Origin: Chryseobacterium gallinarum
Lineage (GTDB): Bacteria > Bacteroidota > Bacteroidia > Flavobacteriales > Weeksellaceae
Assembly: GCF_001021975.1 (NCBI RefSeq)
Contig: NZ_CP009928.1
Coordinates: 1,550,001 to 1,614,000, forward strand
Direction: 5' to 3'
DNA: 64,000 nt
A program made the translations under genes and the position numbers. Within the stretch, counting starts at the first letter, position 1. Each line of letters starts with the position of its first letter. The notes under the pieces are model-generated. The model was not told the DNA's origin and did no database searches. It worked only from the letters and a program-made list of their open reading frames with translations. Positions 1 through 8,069 of the stretch are shown here, piece after piece.

Positions 1-609
1 CGGCGCTATGGATCCGTAGTTGGCTGCCAGCTCAGCTTTTCCCTGAGCATTGTCTGTGACGTACTGCAGAACTTTCTTAAGGTCTTTAAGGTCGATCAAA
101 GGCAGTCCTTTATCATCACAATATTTAAAAACAATTGACATAATACTCTGCTGGGTATCATTCAATTCTAATATTTTACTTAATAAAACCGGCCCGAATT
201 CTGTAACGGTAGCTCTCAGCTTTACCCCTTTTCCTCCTGAAATGCTCATCAGTTCTACCGGAAAACCTTGTGGGTTATAAGGAAGTTGCGTTTTGGCATA
301 TCTTTCTTCAATGATGGTATTCATCACCCCTGGTTCTGCTATTCCTGAAAAATCCCCTTTGATATCTAAAACAAGTGACGGAATTCCCGCATGGGAAAGC
401 TGTTCTGCAAAAACCTGCAACGTTTTGGTTTTCCCGGTCCCCGTTGCTCCTGCAATAAGACCATGCCGGTTAATAGTTTTTAATGGAATGGTAACATTCA
501 CTTCGGGAACAACTTCTCCGTTCAACATCCCTTTCCCTAATATAATATGTTCTCCTTTTGGAGTATATCTAGCATTTAATTCTTCAATAAATTGTGCTTT
601 GTCTGCCAT
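1..609 (-). CDS. HerA-like helicase / DUF853-type ATPase, C-terminally cut by the window edge
   Basis: The reading frame opens at the ATG on the complement of 607-609 and runs without a stop off the left edge, so only the first 203 residues are present. A Walker A motif GATGTGKT lies about 50 residues in, followed by a stretch reading VLDIKGDFSGIAEPG, which is the beta-strand and loop typical of the HerA/FtsK-like ATPases annotated as DUF853 (E. coli YjgR type). These are cytoplasmic, presumably DNA-translocating ATPases whose exact role is poorly known. The family name rests on the motif layout; the missing C-terminus prevents checking Walker B and the arginine finger. Confidence 0.85.
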   Translation of the reverse strand, partial: MADKAQFIEELNARYTPKGEHIILGKGMLNGEVVPEVNVTIPLKTINRHGLIAGATGTGKTKTLQVFAEQLSHAGIPSLVLDIKGDFSGIAEPGVMNTIIEERYAKTQLPYNPQGFPVELMSISGGKGVKLRATVTEFGPVLLSKILELNDTQQSIMSIVFKYCDDKGLPLIDLKDLKKVLQYVTDNAQGKAELAANYGSIAP

Positions 610-744
610 TTGCTCTCTTTTTTTTAACTTATAAATATAAAAGTTTTTATAAAATATTTGATAATATAAACCATATTATATCATTAAGGTTTGTTTTCAG
701 ATTCACCAGATTTATATGTAACTTCGCGATAAAAAGCACAATAC

Positions 745-1821
745 ATGTATTCACAGATGGTCTTGTTTAAAAAAAATTTATCTCTTATTTTCTTTTTTCT
801 ATTTACTATTCTTTTTTCTCAGCAACGTAAGTTGCCGGTCAATTTATCTGTAAAAGGAGATTTCACCCATCAGTCTACCTCTACTATTTTTCCGGAGCTA
901 TGGTCTGGCTTTCAGAGAGAAGCAATATTCTCTTATGACCAGGAAAATCAGCATGTAGCAGTAAGCTATGTACAGCAAAAAGATAAGAAATCCAAAACCG
1001 TAATTACACTTTATCTCTATCCCCAGATGGCAATTGACAATCAAATGCTCAGGGACTCCTTTTCATATTATGAGGAAGCTCTTAATCAAAATTCTAATAA
1101 AGGAACTGATTTGCGTCCCTCCTTTGGAAGTTTGTCTAATAATCAGATTAAAGTAAATTACATCTATTCAATATTTGATCACTCTATGGGAGAATCTGAC
1201 TTTTTCAAAGGAGTAAAATATAGAGATAAAAAATCTCTTCTTTCTATCTATGAATGCGGTGGTTGGAACTTTAAAGTCAGGGTGTCTAGTGATCAGATGA
1301 CTGAAGATCAGCTAGCAGAATTAAAAAACAAAACAGAAGTCTACTTTGACCTATTAAATATTGCATCTAAAAAAACATTGCCCATCGATAAAACACCAAG
1401 TATTATTCTGTCTCCTGTAGTTAAAAGAGACTCCATGATGCTTCATGCAACTATTGCAGCAGCAGAAGCGAAAATAGAGTGGTTAGGAAAAAATTTGGAA
1501 AAAAAAGAACTTTTAACAGGGTTCAATGATATGAACATCGACTCTGAAGTGTATTCTATTGAGAAAATGCTGGATTTCTATAAGGCCCATGAAAAGAATT
1601 GGCCTATGCATGATGATACAAAAAAATATTTCAGCGAAATGCTCAGAATAGCAGATAATGGAAGAATTAAAGATCATATTTATTATAAATATAATGGGCT
1701 CATCAACTATAAAGAAGGAACGGATAATAAAGATGATTATATTCAATTTAGAATAGATAAGGACATTTCAGAAAACGTTAGCGAAACCTTTTATAAAATT
1801 TACTATAAATTGAATGAATAA
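745..1821 (+). CDS. secreted or periplasmic protein of unknown function
   Basis: A 358-residue protein whose N-terminus has a lysine pair followed by a very hydrophobic Leu/Ile/Phe segment ending in FSQQ, a plausible signal peptide for Sec export. The rest is soluble, rich in Lys, Asp and Tyr, with no cysteine-rich or catalytic motif that I recognise. A second in-frame ATG 12 bases downstream (757) would keep the signal peptide. It is a single gene between the divergent ATPase gene and the sulfur-handling genes. I cannot name a family. Confidence 0.75.
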   Translation: MYSQMVLFKKNLSLIFFFLFTILFSQQRKLPVNLSVKGDFTHQSTSTIFPELWSGFQREAIFSYDQENQHVAVSYVQQKDKKSKTVITLYLYPQMAIDNQMLRDSFSYYEEALNQNSNKGTDLRPSFGSLSNNQIKVNYIYSIFDHSMGESDFFKGVKYRDKKSLLSIYECGGWNFKVRVSSDQMTEDQLAELKNKTEVYFDLLNIASKKTLPIDKTPSIILSPVVKRDSMMLHATIAAAEAKIEWLGKNLEKKELLTGFNDMNIDSEVYSIEKMLDFYKAHEKNWPMHDDTKKYFSEMLRIADNGRIKDHIYYKYNGLINYKEGTDNKDDYIQFRIDKDISENVSETFYKIYYKLNE

Positions 1822-2017
1822 ATGGGTCATATTCCGATAACATGATAAAAAACAGCATTTACAAATTAACATAATCTAAGGCATTCTTTTTGCTGAAATT
1901 AAAGGGCTCAGGAAGCTACTGAGAATGTAATATTGAAAGAAACTATCGATTGGATTTAACATTTCATTTACATTTCATCTAATACTTTGTATCTTTAACT
2001 AATAAAAAAAAGACCCA

Positions 2018-3427
2018 ATGAAAATTGAACAAATATATACGGGCTGTCTGGCTCAGGGTGCCTATTATATTGTTTCAGAAAATGAAGCAGCCATTATTGA
2101 TCCTCTAAGAGAAGTAAAGCCTTATCTGGATCGTCTGGAAAAAGATAATGTCACTTTAAAGTATATTTTTGAAACACACTTCCATGCTGATTTCGTATCA
2201 GGACATTTGGATCTAAGCAAGAAAACAGGTGCCCCTATTGTTTACGGGCCTACAGCTGCTCCTGAATTTGAGGCTATCATTGCGGAAGATTCCCAGATTT
2301 TTGAAATCGGGAAAATAAAAATAAAAGTTCTGCATACTCCGGGACACACTATGGAAAGCAGCACTTATCTTTTAATTGATGAAAATGGTACCGAGACCGC
2401 TATCTTCACAGGTGATACACTCTTCTTAGGAGATGTGGGAAGACCCGATCTTGCTCAGAAGGCAACCAACCTTACCCAGGAGGACCTTGCCGGGATCCTG
2501 TATGACAGCCTCCAGGATAAGATAATGCCTTTGAGTGATAGCATCACCGTTTATCCTGCACATGGTGCCGGCTCTGCTTGCGGAAAAAATATGCAGAAAG
2601 AGACCGTGGATACTCTGGGCAACCAAAAAAGAACCAATTACGCACTTAACCAGCCTGATAAGGCTTCTTTCATTAAGGAAGTACTTGATGGCCTTACCGC
2701 GCCTCCTAAATATTTCGGGATGAATGTCGCTATGAACAAAAGTGGCTATGAAAGTCTGGATGTAGTAATGGACAAAGGCCTTCATCCTGTTGATGCTGAG
2801 GATTTCGAAGCTTTGGCAGAAGAAACGGGAGCTTTAATATTGGATACAAGAGGAGCCGCTGATTTCCACAAAGGATTTATCCCGAACTCCATCAATATAG
2901 GACTGAAAGGAGATTTTGCCCCATGGGTAGGAACTTTGATAGTAGACGTAAAACATCCTTTACTACTGGTAACGGATGAGGGAACAGAGGAAGAAGTTAT
3001 TACCCGGCTTAGCAGAGTAGGATTTGATAATGTAGCAGGATATTTAAAAGGCGGATTTGAGGCCTGGAAGAATGCCGGTAAAGAAACTGATGAAATCAAA
3101 AGGATTACCCCCGCTGAATTTGCTGAACAATTTACAGAAAATGCCAGGATTATTGATGTCAGAAAACTGACAGAATATTCTGCAGAACATATTGAAAATG
3201 CATACAACAGACCTTTAGACACTATCAGTGACTGGGCCCGTAGTATAGATGATTCCGAACACTTCTTCCTTCATTGTGCCGGCGGATACAGAAGTATGAT
3301 CGCTGCAAGCATCTTAAACTCTCATGGTATCAGAAATTTCACAGAGGTTGAAGGTGGTTTTAATGGAATTAAAAAAACAGGAAAACTTCCAACCACAGAT
3401 TTTGTATGTCAATCCAAAACCTCATAA
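2018..3427 (+). CDS. metallo-beta-lactamase fold protein fused to two rhodanese domains (persulfide dioxygenase-like)
   Basis: This 469-residue protein has an N-terminal metallo-beta-lactamase domain (about residues 1-250) with the metal motif THFHADF, a later GHT (HTPGHTMES) and TGDTLF, which resembles ETHE1/persulfide dioxygenases. Two rhodanese domains follow (about 265-355 and 365-455). The first has no cysteine in its active-site loop (LLLVTDEGTEE) and is probably structural. The second has HCAGGYRS with a catalytic-type cysteine. The family oxidises or transfers persulfide sulfur in the cytoplasm. One base separates its stop from the next gene, a lipoprotein rhodanese, and thioredoxin follows, so a sulfur-trafficking operon is likely. 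Exact substrate is inferred. Confidence 0.88.
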   Translation: MKIEQIYTGCLAQGAYYIVSENEAAIIDPLREVKPYLDRLEKDNVTLKYIFETHFHADFVSGHLDLSKKTGAPIVYGPTAAPEFEAIIAEDSQIFEIGKIKIKVLHTPGHTMESSTYLLIDENGTETAIFTGDTLFLGDVGRPDLAQKATNLTQEDLAGILYDSLQDKIMPLSDSITVYPAHGAGSACGKNMQKETVDTLGNQKRTNYALNQPDKASFIKEVLDGLTAPPKYFGMNVAMNKSGYESLDVVMDKGLHPVDAEDFEALAEETGALILDTRGAADFHKGFIPNSINIGLKGDFAPWVGTLIVDVKHPLLLVTDEGTEEEVITRLSRVGFDNVAGYLKGGFEAWKNAGKETDEIKRITPAEFAEQFTENARIIDVRKLTEYSAEHIENAYNRPLDTISDWARSIDDSEHFFLHCAGGYRSMIAASILNSHGIRNFTEVEGGFNGIKKTGKLPTTDFVCQSKTS

Positions 3428-3428
3428 A

Positions 3429-3803
3429 ATGAGAAAGACCGGATTAAAAGGAGCGGCTCTGATTTCAGCCTTTTTGTTAAGCGCTTGCCAGACAACCCAT
3501 GTAGCAGAAACGTCCAAAGCAGATATTAAAGAGGTAATAAACAGTTCAGAAACCACTTTGGTAGACGTAAGAATACCTGAACAATATGCTGAAGGAACGG
3601 CAAAAAATGCCATTAATATTCCTTTATCTACAATTCAGAATAATCTGGAAAGTTTAAAAGGTAAAAAAGTGGTTGTTTTTTGCAATAAAGGTGTACAGGC
3701 AGATCAGGCTGTGGAAATTTTAAAGAAAAACGGAGTGGAAGTCTATGACGGAACAAGCTGGAAAAACGTAAAAGCCATCCAGGACGAAGCCAGCAATAAA
3801 TAA
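3429..3803 (+). CDS. rhodanese-domain lipoprotein
   Basis: A single rhodanese domain of 124 residues behind a lipoprotein signal peptide: MRKTG, a hydrophobic core, then the lipobox LLSAC, so the mature protein is probably anchored at Cys20 in the cell envelope. The active-site loop is FCNKGVQA, with the cysteine preserved. A longer in-frame reading from 3324 exists, but it overlaps the previous gene by about 100 bases and destroys the signal peptide, so the ATG at 3429 is preferred. It lies one base after the metallo-beta-lactamase/rhodanese gene and 16 bases before thioredoxin, suggesting a periplasmic partner in thiol-sulfur transfer. Confidence 0.88.
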   Translation: MRKTGLKGAALISAFLLSACQTTHVAETSKADIKEVINSSETTLVDVRIPEQYAEGTAKNAINIPLSTIQNNLESLKGKKVVVFCNKGVQADQAVEILKKNGVEVYDGTSWKNVKAIQDEASNK

Positions 3804-3819
3804 ACTAATACGACCAATT

Positions 3820-4119
3820 ATGTCACAAAAATTCCAGGAAATTATTAATTCTGAAAGGCCCGTACTTATCGATTTTTTTGCAACATGGTGCCAGCCATGT
3901 AAAGTACAGTCATCAGTTTTAAACAGTGTAAAAGAAAATATCGGCGAAGGAGCCAGGATTATAAAAGTAGATGTAGATCAATATCCGGCTTTAGCGTCAC
4001 AATACGGAGTTCGTGGTGTTCCTACACTGGCCATTTTTAAAAACGGGGAACTCTTATGGAAAGAAAGCGGAGTACATGATGTGAATACATTGACCCAGCT
4101 TTTGCAGCAATATGCTTAA
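3820..4119 (+). CDS. thioredoxin
   Basis: A 99-residue protein with the thioredoxin fold and the active site WCQPC (about residues 23-27), slightly unlike the usual WCGPC because Gly is replaced by Gln. The cis-proline segment GVRGVPTLAIFKNGE is intact. It is a cytoplasmic dithiol-disulfide oxidoreductase. As the last gene of the row with two rhodanese proteins, it probably reduces persulfides or regenerates the rhodanese cysteines. A strong terminator follows. Confidence 0.93.
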   Translation: MSQKFQEIINSERPVLIDFFATWCQPCKVQSSVLNSVKENIGEGARIIKVDVDQYPALASQYGVRGVPTLAIFKNGELLWKESGVHDVNTLTQLLQQYA

Positions 4120-4129
4120 TTAAATACTT

Positions 4130-4171
4130 ATAAAAGGGCTAAGACGGTAAATCCGATCTCAGCCCTTTTAT
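4130..4171. terminator. bidirectional intrinsic terminator
   Basis: An inverted repeat with arms TAAAAGGGCTAAGA and TCTCAGCCCTTTTA (4131-4144 and 4157-4170) sits between the convergent thioredoxin and nitrilase-family genes. A/T runs at both outer ends let it serve both strands. Confidence 0.85.
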
Positions 4172-4172
4172 C

Positions 4173-4925
4173 TTATAACTGGATTGAGAAGCTATCCCGA
4201 TCATTTAAAAACTGAAAATGATTTCTGAAATCATCCAGCTCTTCCCTATTCAATTCCGCAGATACAAGATTTCCGGTCTTTTGTGAAATTTCTTTCCCGT
4301 CTGCAAAGAAACAATGAGAACTTTCCTGATAAAACAGTTTATTCCCATCTGTTCCTATTCTGTTTAATCCAAAAACAAAAGATAGATTTTCAATTGCCCT
4401 TGCTTTTAGAAGGTGCTCCCAGGCCTCTACTCTTTTCTCAGGCCAGTTGGCAACATATAATATAGCGTCATAATCATCATTATTTCTTGCAAAAACAGGA
4501 AAGCGAAGGTCATAGCATACCTGGAGCAGAAACCGTATGCCTTTATATTCTACAATGATCCTGTTTTTTCCCGGAGTGTACACCTTATCTTCTCCGGAAA
4601 AGGAAAATAAATGGCGCTTGTTGTAGAATGATATTTCTCCTCCGGGCTGTACAAAATACATTCTGTTATAAAATTTCCCGTATTGCTCAACCGGAGCGCT
4701 GCCACAAAATGCAGCATTTTTTTCTTTTGAAATTTTTTTCAAAAACCCGAGGGATTCTTCATGCCTGTCTGAAACTTCTGAAGCATCCATACAGAAGCCT
4801 GTGGAAAACATTTCAGGAAGAATAAATAAATCTGCTTCCTGATTCTGAAGCTCACGTTCTATTGTTTCAAAATTTTCAGTCTTATTTTTCCAGATGATAT
4901 CCAAATTGAGTCCTACAACTTTCAT
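4173..4925 (-). CDS. carbon-nitrogen hydrolase (nitrilase superfamily), omega-amidase-like
   Basis: A 250-residue cytoplasmic enzyme with the Glu-Lys-Cys triad of the nitrilase superfamily: Glu in LPEMFSTGF, Lys in FYNKRHLFSF and Cys in LQVCYDLRFP. Length and motifs fit the YafV/Nit2-like omega-amidase group, which hydrolyses amides such as alpha-ketoglutaramate or alpha-ketosuccinamate to the keto acid and ammonia. The substrate is inferred from this resemblance. It is a single gene, convergent to thioredoxin. Confidence 0.88.
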   Translation of the reverse strand: MKVVGLNLDIIWKNKTENFETIERELQNQEADLFILPEMFSTGFCMDASEVSDRHEESLGFLKKISKEKNAAFCGSAPVEQYGKFYNRMYFVQPGGEISFYNKRHLFSFSGEDKVYTPGKNRIIVEYKGIRFLLQVCYDLRFPVFARNNDDYDAILYVANWPEKRVEAWEHLLKARAIENLSFVFGLNRIGTDGNKLFYQESSHCFFADGKEISQKTGNLVSAELNREELDDFRNHFQFLNDRDSFSIQL

Positions 4926-5067
4926 TACTTTACTTTTAATTATTATAATGATGTATAAAAATACATCTTTTATATTACAAAATAATATCCGAAGGAATAG
5001 ATCATCCCCAGATATGCTATTTTATGGTTGAAATTTCTTAATAATTTATTAAAGTCTCTCAATTTTA

Positions 5068-5098
5068 TTGTATTAAATATCTTTCGGTTTTATTTTTG
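5068..5098 (+). promoter_or_regulatory. Bacteroidota-type promoter
   Basis: TTG at 5068-5070, a 20-base spacer and TATTTTTG at 5091-5098 match the TTG/TAnnTTTG consensus of the Bacteroidota primary sigma factor. It lies 43 bases before the ATG of the small barrel-like protein. Confidence 0.7.
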
Positions 5099-5141
5099 AT
5101 GCAGATATTTTTTATTACAATCATTAAAAAAATAGAAATTT

Positions 5142-5582
5142 ATGAAGAAATTGGTTTTTATGGTGATGATTTTCTTTTGTGGAGCAATGGCTAATGCCCA
5201 GGCCTATACCGGAAAAGGAGATCAAAAAATTCAACTGGGTCTGAATGCCTGGGGGTATGGAACCGGAATTACAGGAACCTATGATTATGGTCTTAACAAA
5301 CTGATCTCAGTAGGAGGTGGTCTGAATGCTTATTTCAGCAATTATAAAGACAATGATAAAGACAATCGTGTTTTTGTTTTTGGAAGGCTGAATTTTCATT
5401 TGAATGATGCCCTGAATCTTCCCGCAAAATGGGATATTTATCCGGGAGTGGATGTAGGAGTACTCGGGAAAGATTTTGGAATCGGAGCACATATCGGGGC
5501 TCGTTACTTTTTCACTGAAAAAATCGGCGTATTTGCTGAGGTGGGAAACAACGGAAGTCTTGGAGTTTCTTTCAATTTATAA
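5142..5582 (+). CDS. small secreted beta-barrel-like protein (DUF6646-type)
   Basis: A 146-residue protein with a clear signal peptide (MKKLVFMVMIFF to NAQA). The mature part consists of alternating aromatic and glycine-rich strands (LGLNAWGYGTG, YFFTEKIGVFAEVG) and ends in a terminal Phe-Asn-Leu, as expected for a small outer-membrane or porin-like barrel. I relate it to the DUF6646 family by appearance only. It has its own promoter and terminator, so it is probably monocistronic. Function is unknown. Confidence 0.8.
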   Translation: MKKLVFMVMIFFCGAMANAQAYTGKGDQKIQLGLNAWGYGTGITGTYDYGLNKLISVGGGLNAYFSNYKDNDKDNRVFVFGRLNFHLNDALNLPAKWDIYPGVDVGVLGKDFGIGAHIGARYFFTEKIGVFAEVGNNGSLGVSFNL

Positions 5583-5603
5583 TTAAAACGTCTTTAAATA
5601 TGA

Positions 5604-5633
5604 CAAAGCTTCTCGTTTCGGGAAGCTTTTTTA
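5604..5633 (+). terminator. intrinsic terminator
   Basis: The hairpin AAAGCTTC/GGAAGCTTT (5605-5629) is followed by a T run, just after the small barrel-like gene and before the promoter of rseP. Confidence 0.8.
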
Positions 5634-5634
5634 T

Positions 5635-5664
5635 TTGGCATAGTTTTGATAATTGTTACCTTTG
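5635..5664 (+). promoter_or_regulatory. promoter of rseP
   Basis: TTG at 5635-5637, a spacer of 19 bases and TACCTTTG at 5657-5664 match the TTG/TAnnTTTG consensus. The rseP start codon is 24 bases downstream. Confidence 0.72.
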
Positions 5665-5688
5665 CAAATTAAAATCTAAAACTTATTA

Positions 5689-7179
5689 ATGGAAATAGCA
5701 ATCAAACTCTTCCAGTTCATTCTGAGTATTTCTATATTAGTGCTTCTTCATGAGCTTGGGCATTTTTTACCCGCAATATGGTTCAAAACCAGGGCAGAGA
5801 AATTTTTCCTGTTCTTTGACCCTTATTTCTCGATATTCTCAATGAAGAAAATCAACGGAAAATGGCAGTATAAATTTTTATCCAAGAATTTGCCTGATTC
5901 TGAAGTAATAGAAGTAAACGGAAAGAAGGAAGAAGTTCCTATCGATATATCAAAACTTCCGGACAACGACTGGAGAAAGCATCCTGAACAAACCAAGTAC
6001 GGGATCGGGTGGCTTCCTTTCGGTGGGTATGTGAAAATTGCCGGAATGGTAGATGAAAGCATGGATACAGCTCAGATGAAAAAACCGGCTGAACCATGGG
6101 AATTCAGGTCTAAACCGGCATGGCAGAGACTTATTATTATGCTGGGGGGAGTTACTGTCAATTTTTTCCTGGCATGGCTTATCTATAGCTGTCTTTCGTT
6201 CTTCAATGGAGAAACCTATACAGATATAACAAAATTCAGTAATGGAATTGAAGCCACTGCTGCCGGAAAGAAAATGGGCTTTCAAAACGGAGATAAAATC
6301 ATCAGTGTGGATGGAAAGCCTGCTGAGAGACTGGAGAACACATCAATCAACATCCTTTTAGGAGATCAGGTTACTGTGTTAAGAAACGGTCAGGAAGTAA
6401 CTTTTCCTGTAAATGCAGATGGTGTTGCAGATGTTCTTAAGCAAAAAGAAGCTAAATTATACATTACCCCAAGGGTTCCAATGGTGATTGATTCCCTGGC
6501 AACTCCTTCTTCGCAGGCTTCAGGTCTGGCAAAAGGAGATAAAGTTGTAGGAATTAATGGTAAAAAAGTAACTTTCTTTGATGAAGTATCTTCGCTATTG
6601 GCAGAAAATAAAGGAAAGACCATAAGCATAGAGGTAGAAAGAAACGGGGCTGTACAAACATTACCTGCGGTTTCAGTTGATAAAAACGGAAAGCTGGGTG
6701 TGGCGCTGGATACTAAAGGAATTGCAAAATCTATTGTAACCAATAAAAAATATTCTTTCGGGGAAGCTATTCCAAGAGGATTCACAAGAACTATTGAAGC
6801 TTTAACTACTCAGGTAAAGCAATTCAAGATTATGTTCAATTCTAAAGTTCAGGGATATAAAAATGTAGGAGGTCCTATTGCAATTGTAAAAAATATGCCG
6901 GTAGACAAGGATGCCAACGGAAGTTTCACAATTAACTGGGCTGCTTTCTGGAGCTTTACCGCTATGTTCTCTGTATGGCTGGCATTCCTGAATCTTATTC
7001 CTATTCCGGGGCTTGATGGTGGGCACGTTTTATTTACTCTTTATGAAATTATTGTAGGTAAACCTGTTCCTCAGAAAGTATTGGAAAACGCTCAGATGAT
7101 TGGCGTTATCTTCCTGTTAGGCTTGATGTTAGTAATTTTTGGTAGTGACATCTTCAAGATCTTTACAGGAAAATTATAA
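5689..7179 (+). CDS. rseP: RIP metalloprotease RseP (site-2 protease)
   Basis: An inner-membrane zinc protease of 496 residues. The zinc motif HELGH is at residues 21-25 inside the first membrane helix, and the second zinc-ligand segment IPIPGLDGGH lies in the C-terminal helices. Two PDZ-like domains sit between them (around residues 200-350; motifs GFQNGDKIISVDG and GLAKGDKVVGING). The family cuts membrane-embedded anti-sigma factors and leftover signal peptides. The central insert before the PDZ region makes it longer than the E. coli protein (about 450 residues), which is usual in Bacteroidota. It is monocistronic, followed by the first tRNA-Asn. Confidence 0.95.
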   Translation: MEIAIKLFQFILSISILVLLHELGHFLPAIWFKTRAEKFFLFFDPYFSIFSMKKINGKWQYKFLSKNLPDSEVIEVNGKKEEVPIDISKLPDNDWRKHPEQTKYGIGWLPFGGYVKIAGMVDESMDTAQMKKPAEPWEFRSKPAWQRLIIMLGGVTVNFFLAWLIYSCLSFFNGETYTDITKFSNGIEATAAGKKMGFQNGDKIISVDGKPAERLENTSINILLGDQVTVLRNGQEVTFPVNADGVADVLKQKEAKLYITPRVPMVIDSLATPSSQASGLAKGDKVVGINGKKVTFFDEVSSLLAENKGKTISIEVERNGAVQTLPAVSVDKNGKLGVALDTKGIAKSIVTNKKYSFGEAIPRGFTRTIEALTTQVKQFKIMFNSKVQGYKNVGGPIAIVKNMPVDKDANGSFTINWAAFWSFTAMFSVWLAFLNLIPIPGLDGGHVLFTLYEIIVGKPVPQKVLENAQMIGVIFLLGLMLVIFGSDIFKIFTGKL

Positions 7180-7206
7180 TTTTTTGGAAATTTTCCTAAA
7201 AAATAT

Positions 7207-7237
7207 TTGTAGGGTATAAATATTCGTCCTATATTTG
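7207..7237 (+). promoter_or_regulatory. promoter of first tRNA-Asn
   Basis: TTG at 7207-7209, 20 bases, then TATATTTG at 7230-7237, followed by a stretch shared with the second copy. The tRNA starts 23 bases downstream. Confidence 0.75.
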
Positions 7238-7259
7238 CACCACTTAAAACAAAGGACAT

Positions 7260-7333
7260 TCCTCCTTAGCTCAGTTGGTTAGAGCATCTGACTGTTAATC
7301 AGAGGGTCGCTGGTTCGAGCCCAGCAGGAGGAG
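7260..7333 (+). tRNA. tRNA-Asn (anticodon GTT), copy 1
   Basis: A 74-base cloverleaf with acceptor arms TCCTCCT/AGGAGGA and discriminator G, a D arm GCTC/GAGC, an anticodon stem TCTGA/TCAGA with loop CTGTTAA (anticodon GTT, Asn), and a T arm GCTGG/CCAGC with loop TTCGAGC. CCA is not encoded. Confidence 0.97.
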
Positions 7334-7334
7334 C

Positions 7335-7368
7335 AAAAGACTTACAGAAATGTAGGTCTTTTTTTTTG
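7335..7368 (+). terminator. terminator of tRNA-Asn copy 1
   Basis: The hairpin AAGACTTACA-GAAA-TGTAGGTCTT, with a GNRA-type tetraloop, is followed by a run of T. The same hairpin recurs after copy 2. Confidence 0.85.
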
Positions 7369-7655
7369 CCCGAAAAGAAAGACGAATTAAGAATGAAGTA
7401 TAAAGCTGGGGAATTAGATTATTTATATTTTGTCTTTTAAATTTGATTTTCATCTAATGTTATAATTGAAAATAGCAAGGTAGAAGCAATTTCATTGCCC
7501 TTTCTAGCCTACGAACATCCATACATCCACTATCAAAAATTTCAAAAACATTAACTTATTTTTTCTACACTGAATTTCCAGAACTGAAATTAAAAATATT
7601 TCGTATTGAAACTCAATGTATTTAGCCTAAATTTATCGATAATCAGGGAGAAAAC
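7369..7655. other. AT-rich spacer between the two tRNA-Asn genes
   Basis: I see no coding frame, RNA or strong structure in this stretch. It lies between the terminator of the first tRNA and the promoter of the second and is not itself duplicated. Confidence 0.6.
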
Positions 7656-7686
7656 TTGACTGATATTAATATTCCTCCTATATTTG
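7656..7686 (+). promoter_or_regulatory. promoter of second tRNA-Asn
   Basis: TTG at 7656-7658, 20 bases, then TATATTTG at 7679-7686. From about 7671 to the tRNA the sequence nearly repeats the first promoter region, with one base missing before the tRNA. Confidence 0.75.
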
Positions 7687-7707
7687 CACCACTTAAAACA
7701 AAGACAT

Positions 7708-7781
7708 TCCTCCTTAGCTCAGTTGGTTAGAGCATCTGACTGTTAATCAGAGGGTCGCTGGTTCGAGCCCAGCAGGAGGAG
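7708..7781 (+). tRNA. tRNA-Asn (anticodon GTT), copy 2
   Basis: Identical in all 74 bases to the copy at 7260, with the same promoter core, leader and terminator. It is a segmental duplication of the whole transcription unit. Confidence 0.97.
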
Positions 7782-7784
7782 CAG

Positions 7785-7815
7785 AAAGACTTACAGAAAT
7801 GTAAGTCTTTTTTTA
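7785..7815 (+). terminator. terminator of tRNA-Asn copy 2
   Basis: The hairpin AAAGACTTACA-GAAA-TGTAAGTCTTT plus T run is the same element as after copy 1. One base change turns the G-U pair into A-U. Confidence 0.85.
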
Positions 7816-8069
7816 TTATATTCAATTTATACCTGTTCCTCCATATTGGGTAATAAACTCCACTCCTATTACTACTTTCCGTTTACTCTTTAATTTCCTG
7901 ATTCTTCATCTTTTAGCCTATAAAATTTCATATTTAATTTTTAGTAAATCGTAGTATTATTTTCGTTACATTTGCTGTTTTACGTAGAATAAAATTTTTT
8001 TTCTACTTTTTTCAATTTTTTAAAATAAACTGCATACTTTTTGTTTGTGCTAATTGCTTGAAGAAACGA

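Noticed and set aside
293..634. Open frame on the plus strand of 113 residues
   Set aside because: It is the antisense of the HerA-like ATPase, whose Walker A is on the minus strand.
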